Part shown: positions 35,433-44,038 of the stretch, in pieces
Position numbering within the stretch: position 1 is the first letter of the stretch
Layout: each line of letters begins with the position of its first letter
NCBI GenBank assembly: GCA_050943935.1
Contig: JBMNQC010000006.1
Coordinates: forward strand, 90,029 to 154,028
Direction: 5' to 3'
DNA from: Heteroscillospira sp050943935
Lineage (GTDB): Bacteria > Bacillota > Clostridia > Oscillospirales > Oscillospiraceae
DNA length: 64,000 nt
Program-made: the position numbers and the translations under genes
The notes under the pieces: model-generated
The model's input: only the letters and a program-made list of their open reading frames with translations
Database searches by the model: none
What the model was told of the DNA's origin: nothing

Positions 35433-36005
35433 TCAGCAGAACTCCACGCCCGTCTCCGGGTCCATGGAGGCCACGCGGGCCAGGCTCTCCACACGGATGC
35501 CCATATCCCGCACTATTTTTCCGCCCTCCTGGAAGGCTTTTTCAACGGCTATGCCCGCGCCCACCAGAGTAGCGCCGGAATCGCGCACCAGGCTGGACAG
35601 GCCTATGAGAGCCGCGCCCTTGGCCAGAAAGTCGTCTATAATAAGCACTCTGTCGCCGGGGTTCAGGAAATCCCGGGCCACAACTATGTCGTACACCGTA
35701 CCGTGGGTAAAGGACTCCACCTTGGATGTGTAGACGCCGCCGTCTATATTCTTGGTCTTGGTCTTTTTGGCGAAAATGCAGGGACAGCCGAACTCCTTGG
35801 CCACAAACACAGCTATGCCTATGCCTGAGGCCTCAATGGTAAGTATTTTGTTTACGCCCTCGTCCTTATAAAGCCGGTGCCACTCTCTGGCCATGGCCTC
35901 GAACAGCTCCACATCCATCTGGTGGTTCAGAAAACTGTCCACCTTCAGCACATTGCCCGGGCGCACCTTACCGTCCTTGCGGATGCGATTTTCCAAAAGC
36001 TCCAT
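35433..36005 (-). CDS. xpt: Xanthine phosphoribosyltransferase
   Basis: This 190-residue enzyme joins xanthine to PRPP to give XMP in purine salvage. Features are ENRIRKDGKVRPGNVLKVDS at the start, ILTIEASGIGIAVFVAKEFG, and the PRPP loop VLIIDDFLAKGAALIGLSSL. ATG 36005 has GGGGAG upstream. Transcription appears to begin near 36030, giving a leader of about 30 bases, too short for a purine riboswitch. Confidence 0.94.
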   Translation of the reverse strand: MELLENRIRKDGKVRPGNVLKVDSFLNHQMDVELFEAMAREWHRLYKDEGVNKILTIEASGIGIAVFVAKEFGCPCIFAKKTKTKNIDGGVYTSKVESFTHGTVYDIVVARDFLNPGDRVLIIDDFLAKGAALIGLSSLVRDSGATLVGAGIAVEKAFQEGGKIVRDMGIRVESLARVASMDPETGVEFC

Positions 36006-36033
36006 GTTATCTCTCCCCGATTTCAATAAGTAG

Positions 36034-36062
36034 TTACATTTTACAACACAAGCCTCCGCCAT
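36034..36062 (-). promoter_or_regulatory. Promoter of xpt
   Basis: Read on the minus strand: TTGCAT, a 17-base spacer and TAAAAT, ending about 30 bases before the xpt start. I see nothing else in the 36065-36165 stretch. Confidence 0.6.
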
Positions 36063-36167
36063 GCAATCACAAAATACCACAAAGTACGTTTATTTTCGTC
36101 TTTTTATTTCAGCTTACGGCAATGATAAATTAAAACCGGCTTGAAACCACAGTACACACGTTTAAAC

Positions 36168-36197
36168 AGAAAAGGCCGCCCATGGGCGGCCTTTTCT
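36168..36197 (-). terminator. Terminator of the lipid kinase gene
   Basis: AGAAAAGGCCGCCC and GGGCGGCCTTTTCT form a near-perfect palindromic stem overlapping the stop codon of the kinase gene. Confidence 0.88.
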
Positions 36198-37107
36198 ACT
36201 CATTGGCAAAGAATCTTCCGGGGCTTACTCTTATTTTTACAGCATGGCGGAGGTTCTTGAGACAAACCTCGCTGTGCTCACCGCCGTTTTCACCGTCACG
36301 GGTCCATGCCATAGGCTCAGGGAAGCGGAAACGTATGGAACTGCTGTGGAGTATGGTTATCTGAGTGCCCGAATAGTCCTTATTTACAAATTCCGAAAAC
36401 GCAGTCTGCAAATCAATGATATTTTTTGGTGTACGCACCAGAATCACCTCAAACAGACCGTCCCCCAGTTCCACCAGCGAGCTGTCCAGCCTGATGAGTC
36501 CGGCCAGAGAGGTGGAGTTGGTCACACCGCCGAAGATGAAATCACCGTCTATGGTGCCGCCGTCATATTCCACCACCGCGTGGGTGGTGGGCAGCTTTGG
36601 CAGAGCCTTCATACCCTCCAGTACATAGGCGAAGTGGCCCAGGGCCTGCTTGGACTGCTGAGGGGTTATATAGCTCACGTCCGTGAAAGCGCCGAACGCA
36701 GCAATATAGGTGAAATAGCGGTTGTCGTTGAAAAGGCCCAGGTCCATATCCATGCCCCGTCCGGTGACCACGGTCTGTGCAGCCTCAGCCGGATTCTTGC
36801 TCAGCCCCAGGCTGGCAGCCACATCGTTTGCCGTACCCATGGGGATGTAGCCCAGCTCCGGCGCATCAGTAAGCTGCGCAAGACCGGCGGTGGTTTCGCT
36901 CAAGGTTCCGTCGCCGCCCATGCACACAATAAGATCGTAGCCGCGTGCATGGTCTATGGCAAGCTTTGTGGCATCTCCCGGCGCGGCGGTAAAATAAACG
37001 GACGGCAAGTAGCCGGCACTATAAAATATTTGCAGGGCCTCTCCCAGGCCGGCCTTGTATCCGCCCTTTCCGGCATTCGGATTTACTATCAGCATCAGTT
37101 TTTTCAT
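36196..37107 (-). CDS. Diacylglycerol kinase family lipid kinase (YegS/DgkB-like)
   Basis: The 303-residue protein begins MKKLMLIVNPNAGKGGYKAG and has the nucleotide-binding GGDGTLSETTAGL and GYIPMGTANDVAASLGLSKN, the DAGKc hallmarks. A C-terminal beta-sandwich follows (about 140-300). Enzymes of this group phosphorylate diacylglycerol or related lipids at the membrane to recycle them into phospholipid synthesis. Length is usual. It is monocistronic with its own terminator. Confidence 0.93.
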   Translation of the reverse strand: MKKLMLIVNPNAGKGGYKAGLGEALQIFYSAGYLPSVYFTAAPGDATKLAIDHARGYDLIVCMGGDGTLSETTAGLAQLTDAPELGYIPMGTANDVAASLGLSKNPAEAAQTVVTGRGMDMDLGLFNDNRYFTYIAAFGAFTDVSYITPQQSKQALGHFAYVLEGMKALPKLPTTHAVVEYDGGTIDGDFIFGGVTNSTSLAGLIRLDSSLVELGDGLFEVILVRTPKNIIDLQTAFSEFVNKDYSGTQITILHSSSIRFRFPEPMAWTRDGENGGEHSEVCLKNLRHAVKIRVSPGRFFANE

Positions 37108-37204
37108 GTCAGTCTACCTCAATGGTTAATGCTATACATCATAGCCCCGCAAGTGTGGATAGTCAATCGAATTGTGTGAATTCTATATGATATTTTTATG
37201 AATA

Positions 37205-37244
37205 AAAATCGCCCCCGCCGCGGTCAGCAGGCCGAAGCGGGGGC
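37205..37244 (-). terminator. Terminator of the polyferredoxin gene
   Basis: AGCCCCCGC and GCGGGGGC pair on the minus strand and are followed by GATTTTTAT. Confidence 0.85.
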
Positions 37245-37251
37245 TATGTAT

Positions 37252-37638
37252 TTACTCAACTATCTCCAGGATCTCCATGGGGCACTGCTTGGCACAGATG
37301 CCGCATGCGATGCACTTTGTGGGAAAATCGTCTTCCCCGGGTTTGACCATCACGCCCATGGGGCAGGCCTCCACGCAGGCGCCGCACTTGGTGCAGAGCT
37401 TTTTGTCTATCATATAAACGCCCTTGGCGTTCTGGCTGATGGCGCCGTTGGGACAGGTTCTGGCGCATTTGCCGCACTGAATACAGGTCTTTACGGCAAT
37501 GACGCCTGGCTTTTTCTCGGTGATGCGTATGCAGCTCTTGTCCGGATCGAACTGCTTGTAAAAGGCGGTGGAGCAGGCGCTCTCGCATTGCAGACATGCC
37601 TTGCATAGTGCGGCGTCTTTGACTTTCAGTTTTTTCAT
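37252..37638 (-). CDS. Polyferredoxin with four 4Fe-4S motifs
   Basis: This 128-residue electron carrier has four cysteine groups: CKACLQCESAC (lacking the usual proline after the last cysteine), CIQCGKCARTCP, CTKCGACVEACP and CIACGICAKQCP, sixteen cysteines in all. It resembles HycB/CooF-type or aldehyde-oxidoreductase-associated electron-transfer subunits. No oxidoreductase partner is adjacent, so its partner is unknown. ATG 37638 follows GGAGG; an earlier in-frame start is unlikely. Confidence 0.92.
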   Translation of the reverse strand: MKKLKVKDAALCKACLQCESACSTAFYKQFDPDKSCIRITEKKPGVIAVKTCIQCGKCARTCPNGAISQNAKGVYMIDKKLCTKCGACVEACPMGVMVKPGEDDFPTKCIACGICAKQCPMEILEIVE

Positions 37639-37782
37639 CGTTGTAATAACCTCCAATAAAATTCAGATCATGCAAAATAAAACTGTTGAATATTTAGATT
37701 AATTCCATCATATCACAAGATTTTACGAAAGTAAATGTGTTTGTGAAAAGTTCCACATTCCAAAATTCAAAAATCTTTTAAC

Positions 37783-37811
37783 TTGCCCCGGTAAGCGGCA
37801 TATGATATAAT
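37783..37811 (+). promoter_or_regulatory. Promoter of the 38-residue membrane protein gene
   Basis: TTGCCC at 37783-37788, a 17-base spacer and TATAAT at 37806-37811. Confidence 0.5.
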
Positions 37812-37841
37812 ATTAATATACAATTTGAGGAGCGTACTGAT

Positions 37842-37958
37842 ATGAAGCAGGCAAAATTCATTTCCTATATCGTTCTGGCCGCCATGACCGGAGTAACAGC
37901 TTTGATGTTCATAGCCAGTATTGTGCTTACCTGTGTGGATATGGCAAGAGGAGAATAA
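37842..37958 (+). CDS. 38-residue single-helix membrane protein, unknown
   Basis: ATG 37842 has GAGGAG 9 bases upstream. The product MKQAKFISYIVLAAMTGVTA... has one long hydrophobic helix (about residues 8-33) and a short charged tail. I do not recognise it. It has its own promoter and ends 19 bases before the consensus promoter of the T-box, so it is not part of the trp transcript. Confidence 0.5.
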   Translation: MKQAKFISYIVLAAMTGVTALMFIASIVLTCVDMARGE

Positions 37959-37977
37959 AATTTTCCAAAATTTCCTC

Positions 37978-38006
37978 TTGACAAAGGGCGCACGGCTGAT
38001 TATAAT
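37978..38006 (+). promoter_or_regulatory. Consensus promoter of the T-box/trpXYZ transcript
   Basis: TTGACA at 37978-37983, a 17-base spacer and TATAAT at 38001-38006: a perfect sigma-A consensus. Confidence 0.85.
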
Positions 38007-38019
38007 GGCACCAAAGTTA

Positions 38020-38310
38020 ATAAGCTTTAAACCAATGACGGAGAGAAGTAGCCGGTGCGGCAAGCTTTCAGAGAGCCTCGGGTGGTGTGATGAGGCAGTA
38101 AGCGGCTGGTGAATGGACTTCGGAGGGCGGACCGAAAGGCTTTGGCCAAGTAGGGACCGACGGGTATCCCACCCGTTATCCATCGGGGCGCGTATAGATG
38201 GTACGCGTAAGCGAGAGGACGATTTTTTCGTCAATTTGGGTGGTATCGCAGAAGTTTTCAGGCTTTTGTCCCATGTATGGGGCAAGGGCTTTTTTTGTAT
38301 TCTTTTTGCT
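38020..38310 (+). promoter_or_regulatory. T-box leader, tryptophan-specific
   Basis: The leader has a Stem I region, the conserved T-box TGGGTGGTATCGCAG at 38237-38251, and a terminator hairpin at 38262-38297 (TTGTCCC with GGGGCAA) followed by TTTTTTT. In the specifier region GAATGGACTT, the codon UGG at 38114-38116 followed by A indicates tRNA-Trp. Uncharged tRNA-Trp would stabilise the antiterminator and allow transcription of the downstream transporter, matching its predicted substrate. The specifier assignment was made by eye. Confidence 0.85.
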
Positions 38311-38370
38311 GTGGCAAAGCAAAAAGAGCCATCGCCGCCCGAAAAATCAAAAAATCGGAGGAACTCAAAA

Positions 38371-39429
38371 ATGAAAAAGAACAATGTTGTAAAGAAAATC
38401 ATGGCAGCCGGAGCCGCTATGGCCCTGTGCCTGGGTCTTACCGCCTGCGGAGGACAGCCCGCCGAGACCGCGGCCCCCGGAACCGCGGCCCCTGGAACCA
38501 CGACCCCCGAAAGCGCCGCTCCACAGGGCGGCAGCTACACAGTAGCCGTTGTAAAGCAGATGGACCACGCCTCTCTGGACGAGATAGCAAACGCCATCAC
38601 CGCCCGGCTGGACGCCATAGCCGCCGAGCAGAACATCACCATTGAGTACGAGGTATATTCCGGCCAGGGCGACCAGACCGTGCTGAAGCAGATAGGCGAC
38701 CAGGCCGTGGCAGACGGAGTAGACGCAATCATCCCCATAGCCACCACCGCCGCCCAGGTAATGACCGTATGCGCCGAGGACAGTAAGACCCCCGTTATCT
38801 TCGCCGCAATTTCCGACCCGGACACCGCCAATCTGACCGGTATGGACTATGTGACCGGCACCAGCGATGCCCTGAACACTGAGTTCATTCTGGATATGCT
38901 CCTGGCTCAGAACCCCAAGGCAGATTCCATCGGCCTGCTGTACTCCCTGTCCGAGCCCAACTCCGCAAAACCCATAGCTGACGCCAAGGCCTATCTTGAA
39001 GGCAAAAACATACAGTATATTGAAATGACCGGCAACACCAATGACGAGGTAATAACCGCCGCCGATGTGCTTATCTCCGAGGGCGTGGACGCCGTGTTCA
39101 CCCCCACAGACAACACGGTAATGTCGGCTGAGATGGCCATTGCCGACAGCTTCATCGCCGCAGGTATCCCCCACTATACCGGAGCTGATTCCTTTGTCCG
39201 CAACGGCGCTTTCGTCACCTGCGGCGTAAACTACACCGACCTGGGCACCGACACCGCGGACCTGGCCTACAAAGCCATGACCGAGGGCATGAACGAACTG
39301 GAAGATTATTATAAGGTAGACGGCGGTATCATAACCGTAAACACCGAGACCGCCGAGGGTCTGAAAATAGACTACTCCGTGTTTGACAGCATGGGCGAAG
39401 TGGTGGAAGTGCAGACCACGGAAGAATGA
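38371..39429 (+). CDS. trpX: Tryptophan ABC transporter substrate-binding lipoprotein (TrpX-like)
   Basis: This 352-residue lipoprotein (signal LCLGLTACGGQ, then an Ala/Pro/Thr linker) carries an ABC_sub_bind (PF04392) domain: YTVAVVKQMDHASLDEIANA, GVDAIIPIATTAAQVM and VDAVFTPTDNTVMSAEMAIA. TrpX proteins of this family bring tryptophan to TrpYZ. The Trp T-box directly upstream supports this substrate. ATG 38371 has GGAGG 9 bases upstream; the frame extends upstream through the T-box but that part is not coding. Confidence 0.9.
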   Translation: MKKNNVVKKIMAAGAAMALCLGLTACGGQPAETAAPGTAAPGTTTPESAAPQGGSYTVAVVKQMDHASLDEIANAITARLDAIAAEQNITIEYEVYSGQGDQTVLKQIGDQAVADGVDAIIPIATTAAQVMTVCAEDSKTPVIFAAISDPDTANLTGMDYVTGTSDALNTEFILDMLLAQNPKADSIGLLYSLSEPNSAKPIADAKAYLEGKNIQYIEMTGNTNDEVITAADVLISEGVDAVFTPTDNTVMSAEMAIADSFIAAGIPHYTGADSFVRNGAFVTCGVNYTDLGTDTADLAYKAMTEGMNELEDYYKVDGGIITVNTETAEGLKIDYSVFDSMGEVVEVQTTEE

Positions 39430-39439
39430 TTAATAATGA

Positions 39440-40025
39440 AAAGTTGCGGTGCCCAAGGCTCCCTTGTGTAAAGGGAGCTGTCAGCCGACAGGATGACTGA
39501 GGGATTGATAACCCCTCCGCCCGCTGCGGCGGGCACCTCCCCTAACATGGGAGGAAAAGTAGGGGCGCAGTCTGCGGACTGCGTGGGACGTGGGTCGTGT
39601 TCTGAAACCCATTTCTTTAAAGAAACGGGTTTCAGACTTCCCAAAGAATCTGCCTAAGTCGTATACTCTTTTGGGCCTCGCCGACGCGCACAACGCGCTC
39701 GTGCGGCGGTAGCTGCGAGCCCTGGCCTGTGTCTAAGTACGACGCTGCCAGGTGAGCTTTAAAGCGAAACTCTACTGCCCAATTCCACCGACTCAGGCGC
39801 GATTTGGTGGCACTTACCCTTCGCCATTTGAGTAAGGTGAGCCGTGGGCTCAGCTTACGGCCCATGGCGAACAGCCAGTTTCTTTGGCAGGCGACACCGT
39901 TTCTTTCTGAAAGAAATGGGGTCGCATACCGCAGCCAGCAGGCTGCGCCCCGGTACTTTCGTTTTGAATACGCTTCCATCAAACTTGACAGATTAAACCC
40001 CTCTGCCCCTGTTAGGGGAGGATAA
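39440..40025 (+). repeat. Modular intergenic repeat, copy D, between trpX and trpY
   Basis: It has the inverted hairpin module (CTCCCTTGTGTAAAGGGAGC onwards, 39450-39550), a GTAGGGGCGCAGTCTGCGGA variant and the core at 39592-39951 in the same orientation as copies A and C, ending with CCCCTGTTAGGGGAGG. The interval 39430-40056 holds no supported gene. Confidence 0.85.
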
Positions 40026-40056
40026 GGGAATATTAAATATAACCACATTGCCGTGA

Positions 40057-40077
40057 CCCCCGAATTACTTCGGGGGC
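40057..40077 (+). terminator. Short hairpin before trpY
   Basis: CCCCCGAA and TTCGGGGG pair across a 4-base loop, 23 bases before the trpY start; there is no T run, so it may be a processing or pausing site. Confidence 0.4.
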
Positions 40078-40099
40078 CTTGGCGCGGAAGGAGAAAATC

Positions 40100-41008
40100 A
40101 TGCTGTTTATTACCCAGACGGCTCTGGAGCTGGGCCTCTTGTATGCTCTGGTTGCCATGGCGCTGTTTTTGAGCTACCGGGTGCTGGATATAGCCGATAT
40201 GACCACAGACGGCTGCTTTGTGCTGGGCGCCGCTGTTTCCGTGTCTCTGGCCGCAGCAGGGCATCCCCTGCTGGCCATACCCGCGGCCATGGCCGCCGGC
40301 TCCTGCGCGGGCTTTGTCACCGCATTTCTGCAGACCCGGCTGGGTGTCCCATCTATTCTGGCGGGCATAGTGACCAACACAGGCCTGTATACCATAAATC
40401 TCATGGCTATGGGCTGGAGCTCAAACGTGAGCCTGCTGAAACAGGACACCGTGTTCACCCTTCTGCGTGCCACGGGCTTCGGCGGCAGCTGGTATGAGAC
40501 TGTTCTGGCCGCACTTGTCACCATAGCCGCCGGAGTTTTTCTCGTCTGGTTTCTTGGCACGCGCATAGGCCTGTCCATCCGCGCCACCGGCGACAACCGG
40601 GACATGGTGCGGGCCTCCTCAATAAATCCCGCCCTTACCGTATCCGTTGGCCTGTGTATCTCCAACGCCCTCACCGCCCTCTCCGGCGCCATGGTGGGGC
40701 AGTTTCAGAAGAGCGCCGATATAAACGCCGGCACCGGCGTTGTGGTCATAGGCCTGGCCTGCCTCATAATAGGCGAGACTCTGGTGGGCCGCGGCAGCGT
40801 CCGCCGTGGCGCTCTTGCCGCCATCATAGGCAGCATAGTGTACCGCTTCATCTATGCCATTGTTCTGAAAACCAAGATAGTGCCCATAGACTGCCTCAAG
40901 CTGGTGACCGCAATTATCGTGGGCCTGGCCATAGCCATGCCCACCCTCAAGAGCTGGTTTGCATTCCAGAAGCGGCGCATGGCCGCCCACAGCGGAAAGG
41001 GGGAATAA
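40100..41008 (+). CDS. trpY: ABC transporter permease (TrpY-like)
   Basis: This 302-residue permease of the LivH/BPD_transp_2 type has about eight helices. It has LYALVAMALFLSYRVLDIAD at the start and the conserved GLSIRATGDNRDMVRASSIN cytoplasmic coupling loop. ABC_sub_bind systems use exactly this permease type. ATG 40100 is preceded by GGAAGGAG. It is separated from trpX by repeat D, but overlapping context and family pairing place it in the same system. Confidence 0.9.
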   Translation: MLFITQTALELGLLYALVAMALFLSYRVLDIADMTTDGCFVLGAAVSVSLAAAGHPLLAIPAAMAAGSCAGFVTAFLQTRLGVPSILAGIVTNTGLYTINLMAMGWSSNVSLLKQDTVFTLLRATGFGGSWYETVLAALVTIAAGVFLVWFLGTRIGLSIRATGDNRDMVRASSINPALTVSVGLCISNALTALSGAMVGQFQKSADINAGTGVVVIGLACLIIGETLVGRGSVRRGALAAIIGSIVYRFIYAIVLKTKIVPIDCLKLVTAIIVGLAIAMPTLKSWFAFQKRRMAAHSGKGE

Positions 41009-41011
41009 GCC

Positions 41012-41809
41012 TTGCTGTATGTAAAGAGCATCTCAAAAACCTTTAATCCAGGCACCGTGAATGAGAAAAAGGCCCTCTCCGGTCTGAGCCTGCATCTGGA
41101 CAAGGGTGATTTCGTCACCATCGTAGGCTCAAACGGCGCGGGCAAATCCACACTGTTCAACGCCATAGCCGGCAGCTTTTATGTGGACGAGGGCAGCGTC
41201 ACCCTAGGCGGACGGGACATCACCTTCACACCCGAGTACCGGCGCAGCCGGGTAATAGGCCGCCTGTTCCAGGACCCCCTCCGGGGCACGGCGCCCAGTA
41301 TGACCATAGAGGAAAATCTGGCTCTGGCCTTCCTGCGCACCTCCAAGGGCGTGGCGCCCTTCAGCCGCATAGGAAAAAAGGACAGGGAGCGCTTCCGGGA
41401 GCGGCTTGCACTTTTGGACATGGGTCTGGAGGACAGGATGGGCCAGCCCGTGGGGCTGCTCTCCGGCGGCCAGCGTCAGGCGCTGACCCTGCTGATGGCC
41501 ACCATCGTCCCCCCCGAGCTGCTGCTGCTGGATGAGCACACCGCCGCCCTGGACCCCGGTACCGCCGACAAGGTGCTTGAGCTCACCAAGAGTATCGTGG
41601 CCGAAAACGGCATCACCTGCCTGATGATAACCCACAATATGCACCAGGCTCTGGAGCTGGGCAACCGTACCCTTATGATGGCGGCGGGAAACATAGTTCT
41701 GGATGTCTCCGGTCCGGAGCGGGCCGGCATGACCGTTCCCGATCTGCTCCGGCGCTTTAAATCCGGCACCGGCGCGGAGCTGGATAACGACAGGATACTG
41801 CTGTCATAA
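41012..41809 (+). CDS. trpZ: ABC transporter ATP-binding protein (TrpZ-like)
   Basis: This 265-residue ATPase has Walker A GSNGAGKSTLFNAIAG, the Q-loop GRLFQDPLRGTAPSMTIEEN, signature LLSGGQRQALTLLMA and Walker B LLLLDEHTAALDP (His after Glu, as in this subfamily). The start is TTG 41012 with GGGGGAA upstream, 3 bases after trpY. It supplies energy for TrpXY import. Confidence 0.91.
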   Translation: MLYVKSISKTFNPGTVNEKKALSGLSLHLDKGDFVTIVGSNGAGKSTLFNAIAGSFYVDEGSVTLGGRDITFTPEYRRSRVIGRLFQDPLRGTAPSMTIEENLALAFLRTSKGVAPFSRIGKKDRERFRERLALLDMGLEDRMGQPVGLLSGGQRQALTLLMATIVPPELLLLDEHTAALDPGTADKVLELTKSIVAENGITCLMITHNMHQALELGNRTLMMAAGNIVLDVSGPERAGMTVPDLLRRFKSGTGAELDNDRILLS

Positions 41810-41829
41810 GCGCCGGCTTTTTGCCGACG

Positions 41830-41880
41830 CCAGTAAAAAATTAATAGTGAAGAATGAATAATTATTGTGGCGCTGTGCGC
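41830..41880 (+). repeat. Solo fragment of the modular repeat tail
   Basis: AATAGTGAAGAATGAATAAT followed by a GGCGCTGTGCGCC palindrome matches, inverted, the tail seen at 4118-4160 in copy A. It shows that the tail can occur without the core. Confidence 0.65.
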
Positions 41881-41914
41881 CGGATTCATTAAAATCACAC
41901 AGGGAGGACAAAAC

Positions 41915-42775
41915 ATGAAAATAGGCTTTATAGGCACCGGCGTAATGGGCACCGGAATGATCCGCAATCTGCGCAAAGCCGGCTTTGATGTGGAGATTTA
42001 CGCCCGCAATATCTCCCACGCCCGGCATCTCACAGACGAGGGCGTAGTCGCCCGGGAGAGCGTGGCGGAGCTGTGCGCGGGCAAGGACGTGCTCATCACC
42101 ATCATAGGCAAGCCCCAGGATGTGGAGGGCATCTATTTCGGCCAGGGCGGCATACTGGACAGCATGGCCGCCGGAAGTACTGTTATCGACATGACCACCA
42201 GCAGCCCCAGCCTGGCCCGGAAGCTCTACGCGGCGGCTAAGGAAAAGGGCATAGACGCTCTGGACGCCCCTGTGTCCGGCGGCGCGGAGGGCGCTGCGGC
42301 CGGTACCATGACCATCATGCCCGCCGGCGACAAGTCCGCGGCGGAGCGCTGCATGCCTCTGTTCGAGGCCATGGGCGGCAAGATATTCTATATGGGTGAG
42401 TCCGGAAACGGCCAGAGCATGAAGCTGGCCAACCAGGTGGCCTGCGCCGGAGTTGTGGGCGCCCTGCTGGACGCCTGCCAGTACGCTGATACTCTGGGCA
42501 TAGACCGGGAGAAGATGTTTGAGATACTGGTGACCTGCACCTCCTCCAGCCGCCAGATGGAGATAATGCACCCCCGCTTCAAGAGCGGCAACTATGAGCC
42601 GGGCTTTATGATAAAGCACTATGTTAAGGACCTGGGCATAGCCAAAAACGAGGTGGAGTCCCGTGGCGGACGCCTGCCCGTGACAGAGCTGATGTACGGC
42701 TTCTACGAAAAGCTCATTTCCGACGGTATGGAAAACAAGGATTTCTCAGCCGTGGCGGAATACTGGAACAAATAG
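41915..42775 (+). CDS. NAD(P)-dependent beta-hydroxyacid dehydrogenase (3-hydroxyisobutyrate dehydrogenase family)
   Basis: This 286-residue oxidoreductase has the Rossmann motif MKIGFIGTGVMGTGMIRNLR, the substrate-binding DAPVSGGAEGAAAGTMTIMP and the helix with catalytic lysine GNGQSMKLANQVACAG. Family members include tartronate-semialdehyde reductase and 3-hydroxyisobutyrate dehydrogenase; the exact substrate is not clear. AGGGAGG precedes the ATG. It is followed by a terminator. Confidence 0.9.
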   Translation: MKIGFIGTGVMGTGMIRNLRKAGFDVEIYARNISHARHLTDEGVVARESVAELCAGKDVLITIIGKPQDVEGIYFGQGGILDSMAAGSTVIDMTTSSPSLARKLYAAAKEKGIDALDAPVSGGAEGAAAGTMTIMPAGDKSAAERCMPLFEAMGGKIFYMGESGNGQSMKLANQVACAGVVGALLDACQYADTLGIDREKMFEILVTCTSSSRQMEIMHPRFKSGNYEPGFMIKHYVKDLGIAKNEVESRGGRLPVTELMYGFYEKLISDGMENKDFSAVAEYWNK

Positions 42776-42782
42776 GCGCGCG

Positions 42783-42825
42783 AAAACGCCCCGTTCGTTA
42801 TGGTATAACGAACGGGGCGTTTTAC
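42783..42825 (+). terminator. Terminator shared by the dehydrogenase and larC
   Basis: AAAACGCCCCGTTCGTTAT and ATAACGAACGGGGCGTTTT form a long perfect stem with T/A runs on both sides, suitable for both strands. Confidence 0.95.
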
Positions 42826-42836
42826 TGTTTTGTCAG

Positions 42837-44036
42837 CTATTGGGGCTCTGAGTTATTCATAGCCGCCTGCCAAACCTCATGGAAAGGCACGCCGTGTTCT
42901 GCGGAAACGGCGGCTACGTCCTCATACTCGGGCTTAACATGGACGGTATCCCAGCCCTGGGAGCACTTGAGGCGAATATTTCCATAGGGGGTCTCTACGG
43001 TACGGAAGGACACATCCAGCTTCATGCGTCGGCAGTCGTAAAAGCGCACGCCGTTGGTCACAGTCTCCCGCAGCACCGCCCGGGCCAGCTTTTCTGCATC
43101 CTCACGGCGGGTAAGGACATAGAGTATATGTCCGGGCCTGCCCTTTTTCATAACGGCCGGCACGGCGGACACATCCAGAGCGCCCAGCTGTCTTATGCGC
43201 TCCATAGCGCAGGACAGCGCCTCGGCGCTCATATCGTCTATATTGCAGGCAAGCTCGGTGACGTCGTCATCCAGTTCATCCTCGGTCTCGCCCAGAAAGG
43301 CGCGGACACAGTTGGCGGCGTCAAACTGTCTTGTTCCCATGCCGCAGCCAACAGCGCGGATGGTCATAAGGGGCCTCTCGCCGAATTCATCGGCAAACGT
43401 CCTTATAAGCGCGGCTCCGGTGGGAGTGCACATCTCTCCCTCTGTGTCTCCGGCGTAGCTGGGCACGCCCTCCAGCAGAAAGGCTGTGGCAGGTGCGGGC
43501 ACGGGCATTATTCCGTGGGCGCATTTCACCTGTCCGTAGCCTGTACGCACGGGAGACACCGCCACTCGCTCCGGAGCCAGCAGCTCCAGGGCATAGCAGG
43601 CGCCCACCACGTCGGCTACGGCGTCCAAAGCCCCCACCTCGTGGAAATGTATCATATCCACGCTCTCGCCGTGGGCGCGGCTCTCGGCTGCGGCGATGGC
43701 GTCGTAGACGCTCCACGCTCTGTCCCGAACGGCTTCGGGCAGAGGCATGGCGGCGATGATATCACGCACCTGGGCCAGAGTGTAGTGGTGGTGATGATGG
43801 TTGTGCCCGTGCTCGTGGTGATGGTGCTCCTCCTCATGACCGTGTATCTCCACCGCCATGTGAGTTCCATTTATTCCGCAGCTGCGCACGTTCCGGGCGG
43901 AGACGTGTACGCCCTCAAGGCCCAGAGCGTTCATTTTATCCAGGAACGCCGCCTTATCCGGCAGCAGCTCATATAGAGCGGCGGTTATCATATCTCCCGC
44001 AGCGCCCATGGCACATTCTATGTAAAGAGTTTTCAT
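42837..44036 (-). CDS. larC: Nickel pincer cofactor biosynthesis protein LarC
   Basis: LarC inserts nickel into the pyridinium-dithio-acid mononucleotide to give the nickel-pincer nucleotide used by LarA-family racemases. The 399-residue frame is continuous (in Lactobacillus it is split by a frameshift). It begins MKTLYIECAMGAAGDMITAA, has a histidine-rich loop (about residues 69-87) likely to hold nickel, MIHFHEVGALDAVADVVGAC, MPVPAPATAFLLEGVPSYAG and a late CNIDDMSAEALSCAMERIRQ. ATG 44036 has GGAGGG upstream, inside the end of larB. Confidence 0.93.
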   Translation of the reverse strand: MKTLYIECAMGAAGDMITAALYELLPDKAAFLDKMNALGLEGVHVSARNVRSCGINGTHMAVEIHGHEEEHHHHEHGHNHHHHHYTLAQVRDIIAAMPLPEAVRDRAWSVYDAIAAAESRAHGESVDMIHFHEVGALDAVADVVGACYALELLAPERVAVSPVRTGYGQVKCAHGIMPVPAPATAFLLEGVPSYAGDTEGEMCTPTGAALIRTFADEFGERPLMTIRAVGCGMGTRQFDAANCVRAFLGETEDELDDDVTELACNIDDMSAEALSCAMERIRQLGALDVSAVPAVMKKGRPGHILYVLTRREDAEKLARAVLRETVTNGVRFYDCRRMKLDVSFRTVETPYGNIRLKCSQGWDTVHVKPEYEDVAAVSAEHGVPFHEVWQAAMNNSEPQ

Positions 44037-44038
44037 TT

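Noticed and set aside
36006..36065. Possible purine riboswitch before xpt
   Set aside because: The predicted start point leaves only about 30 bases of leader, and the conserved loop sequences of the purine riboswitch are absent.
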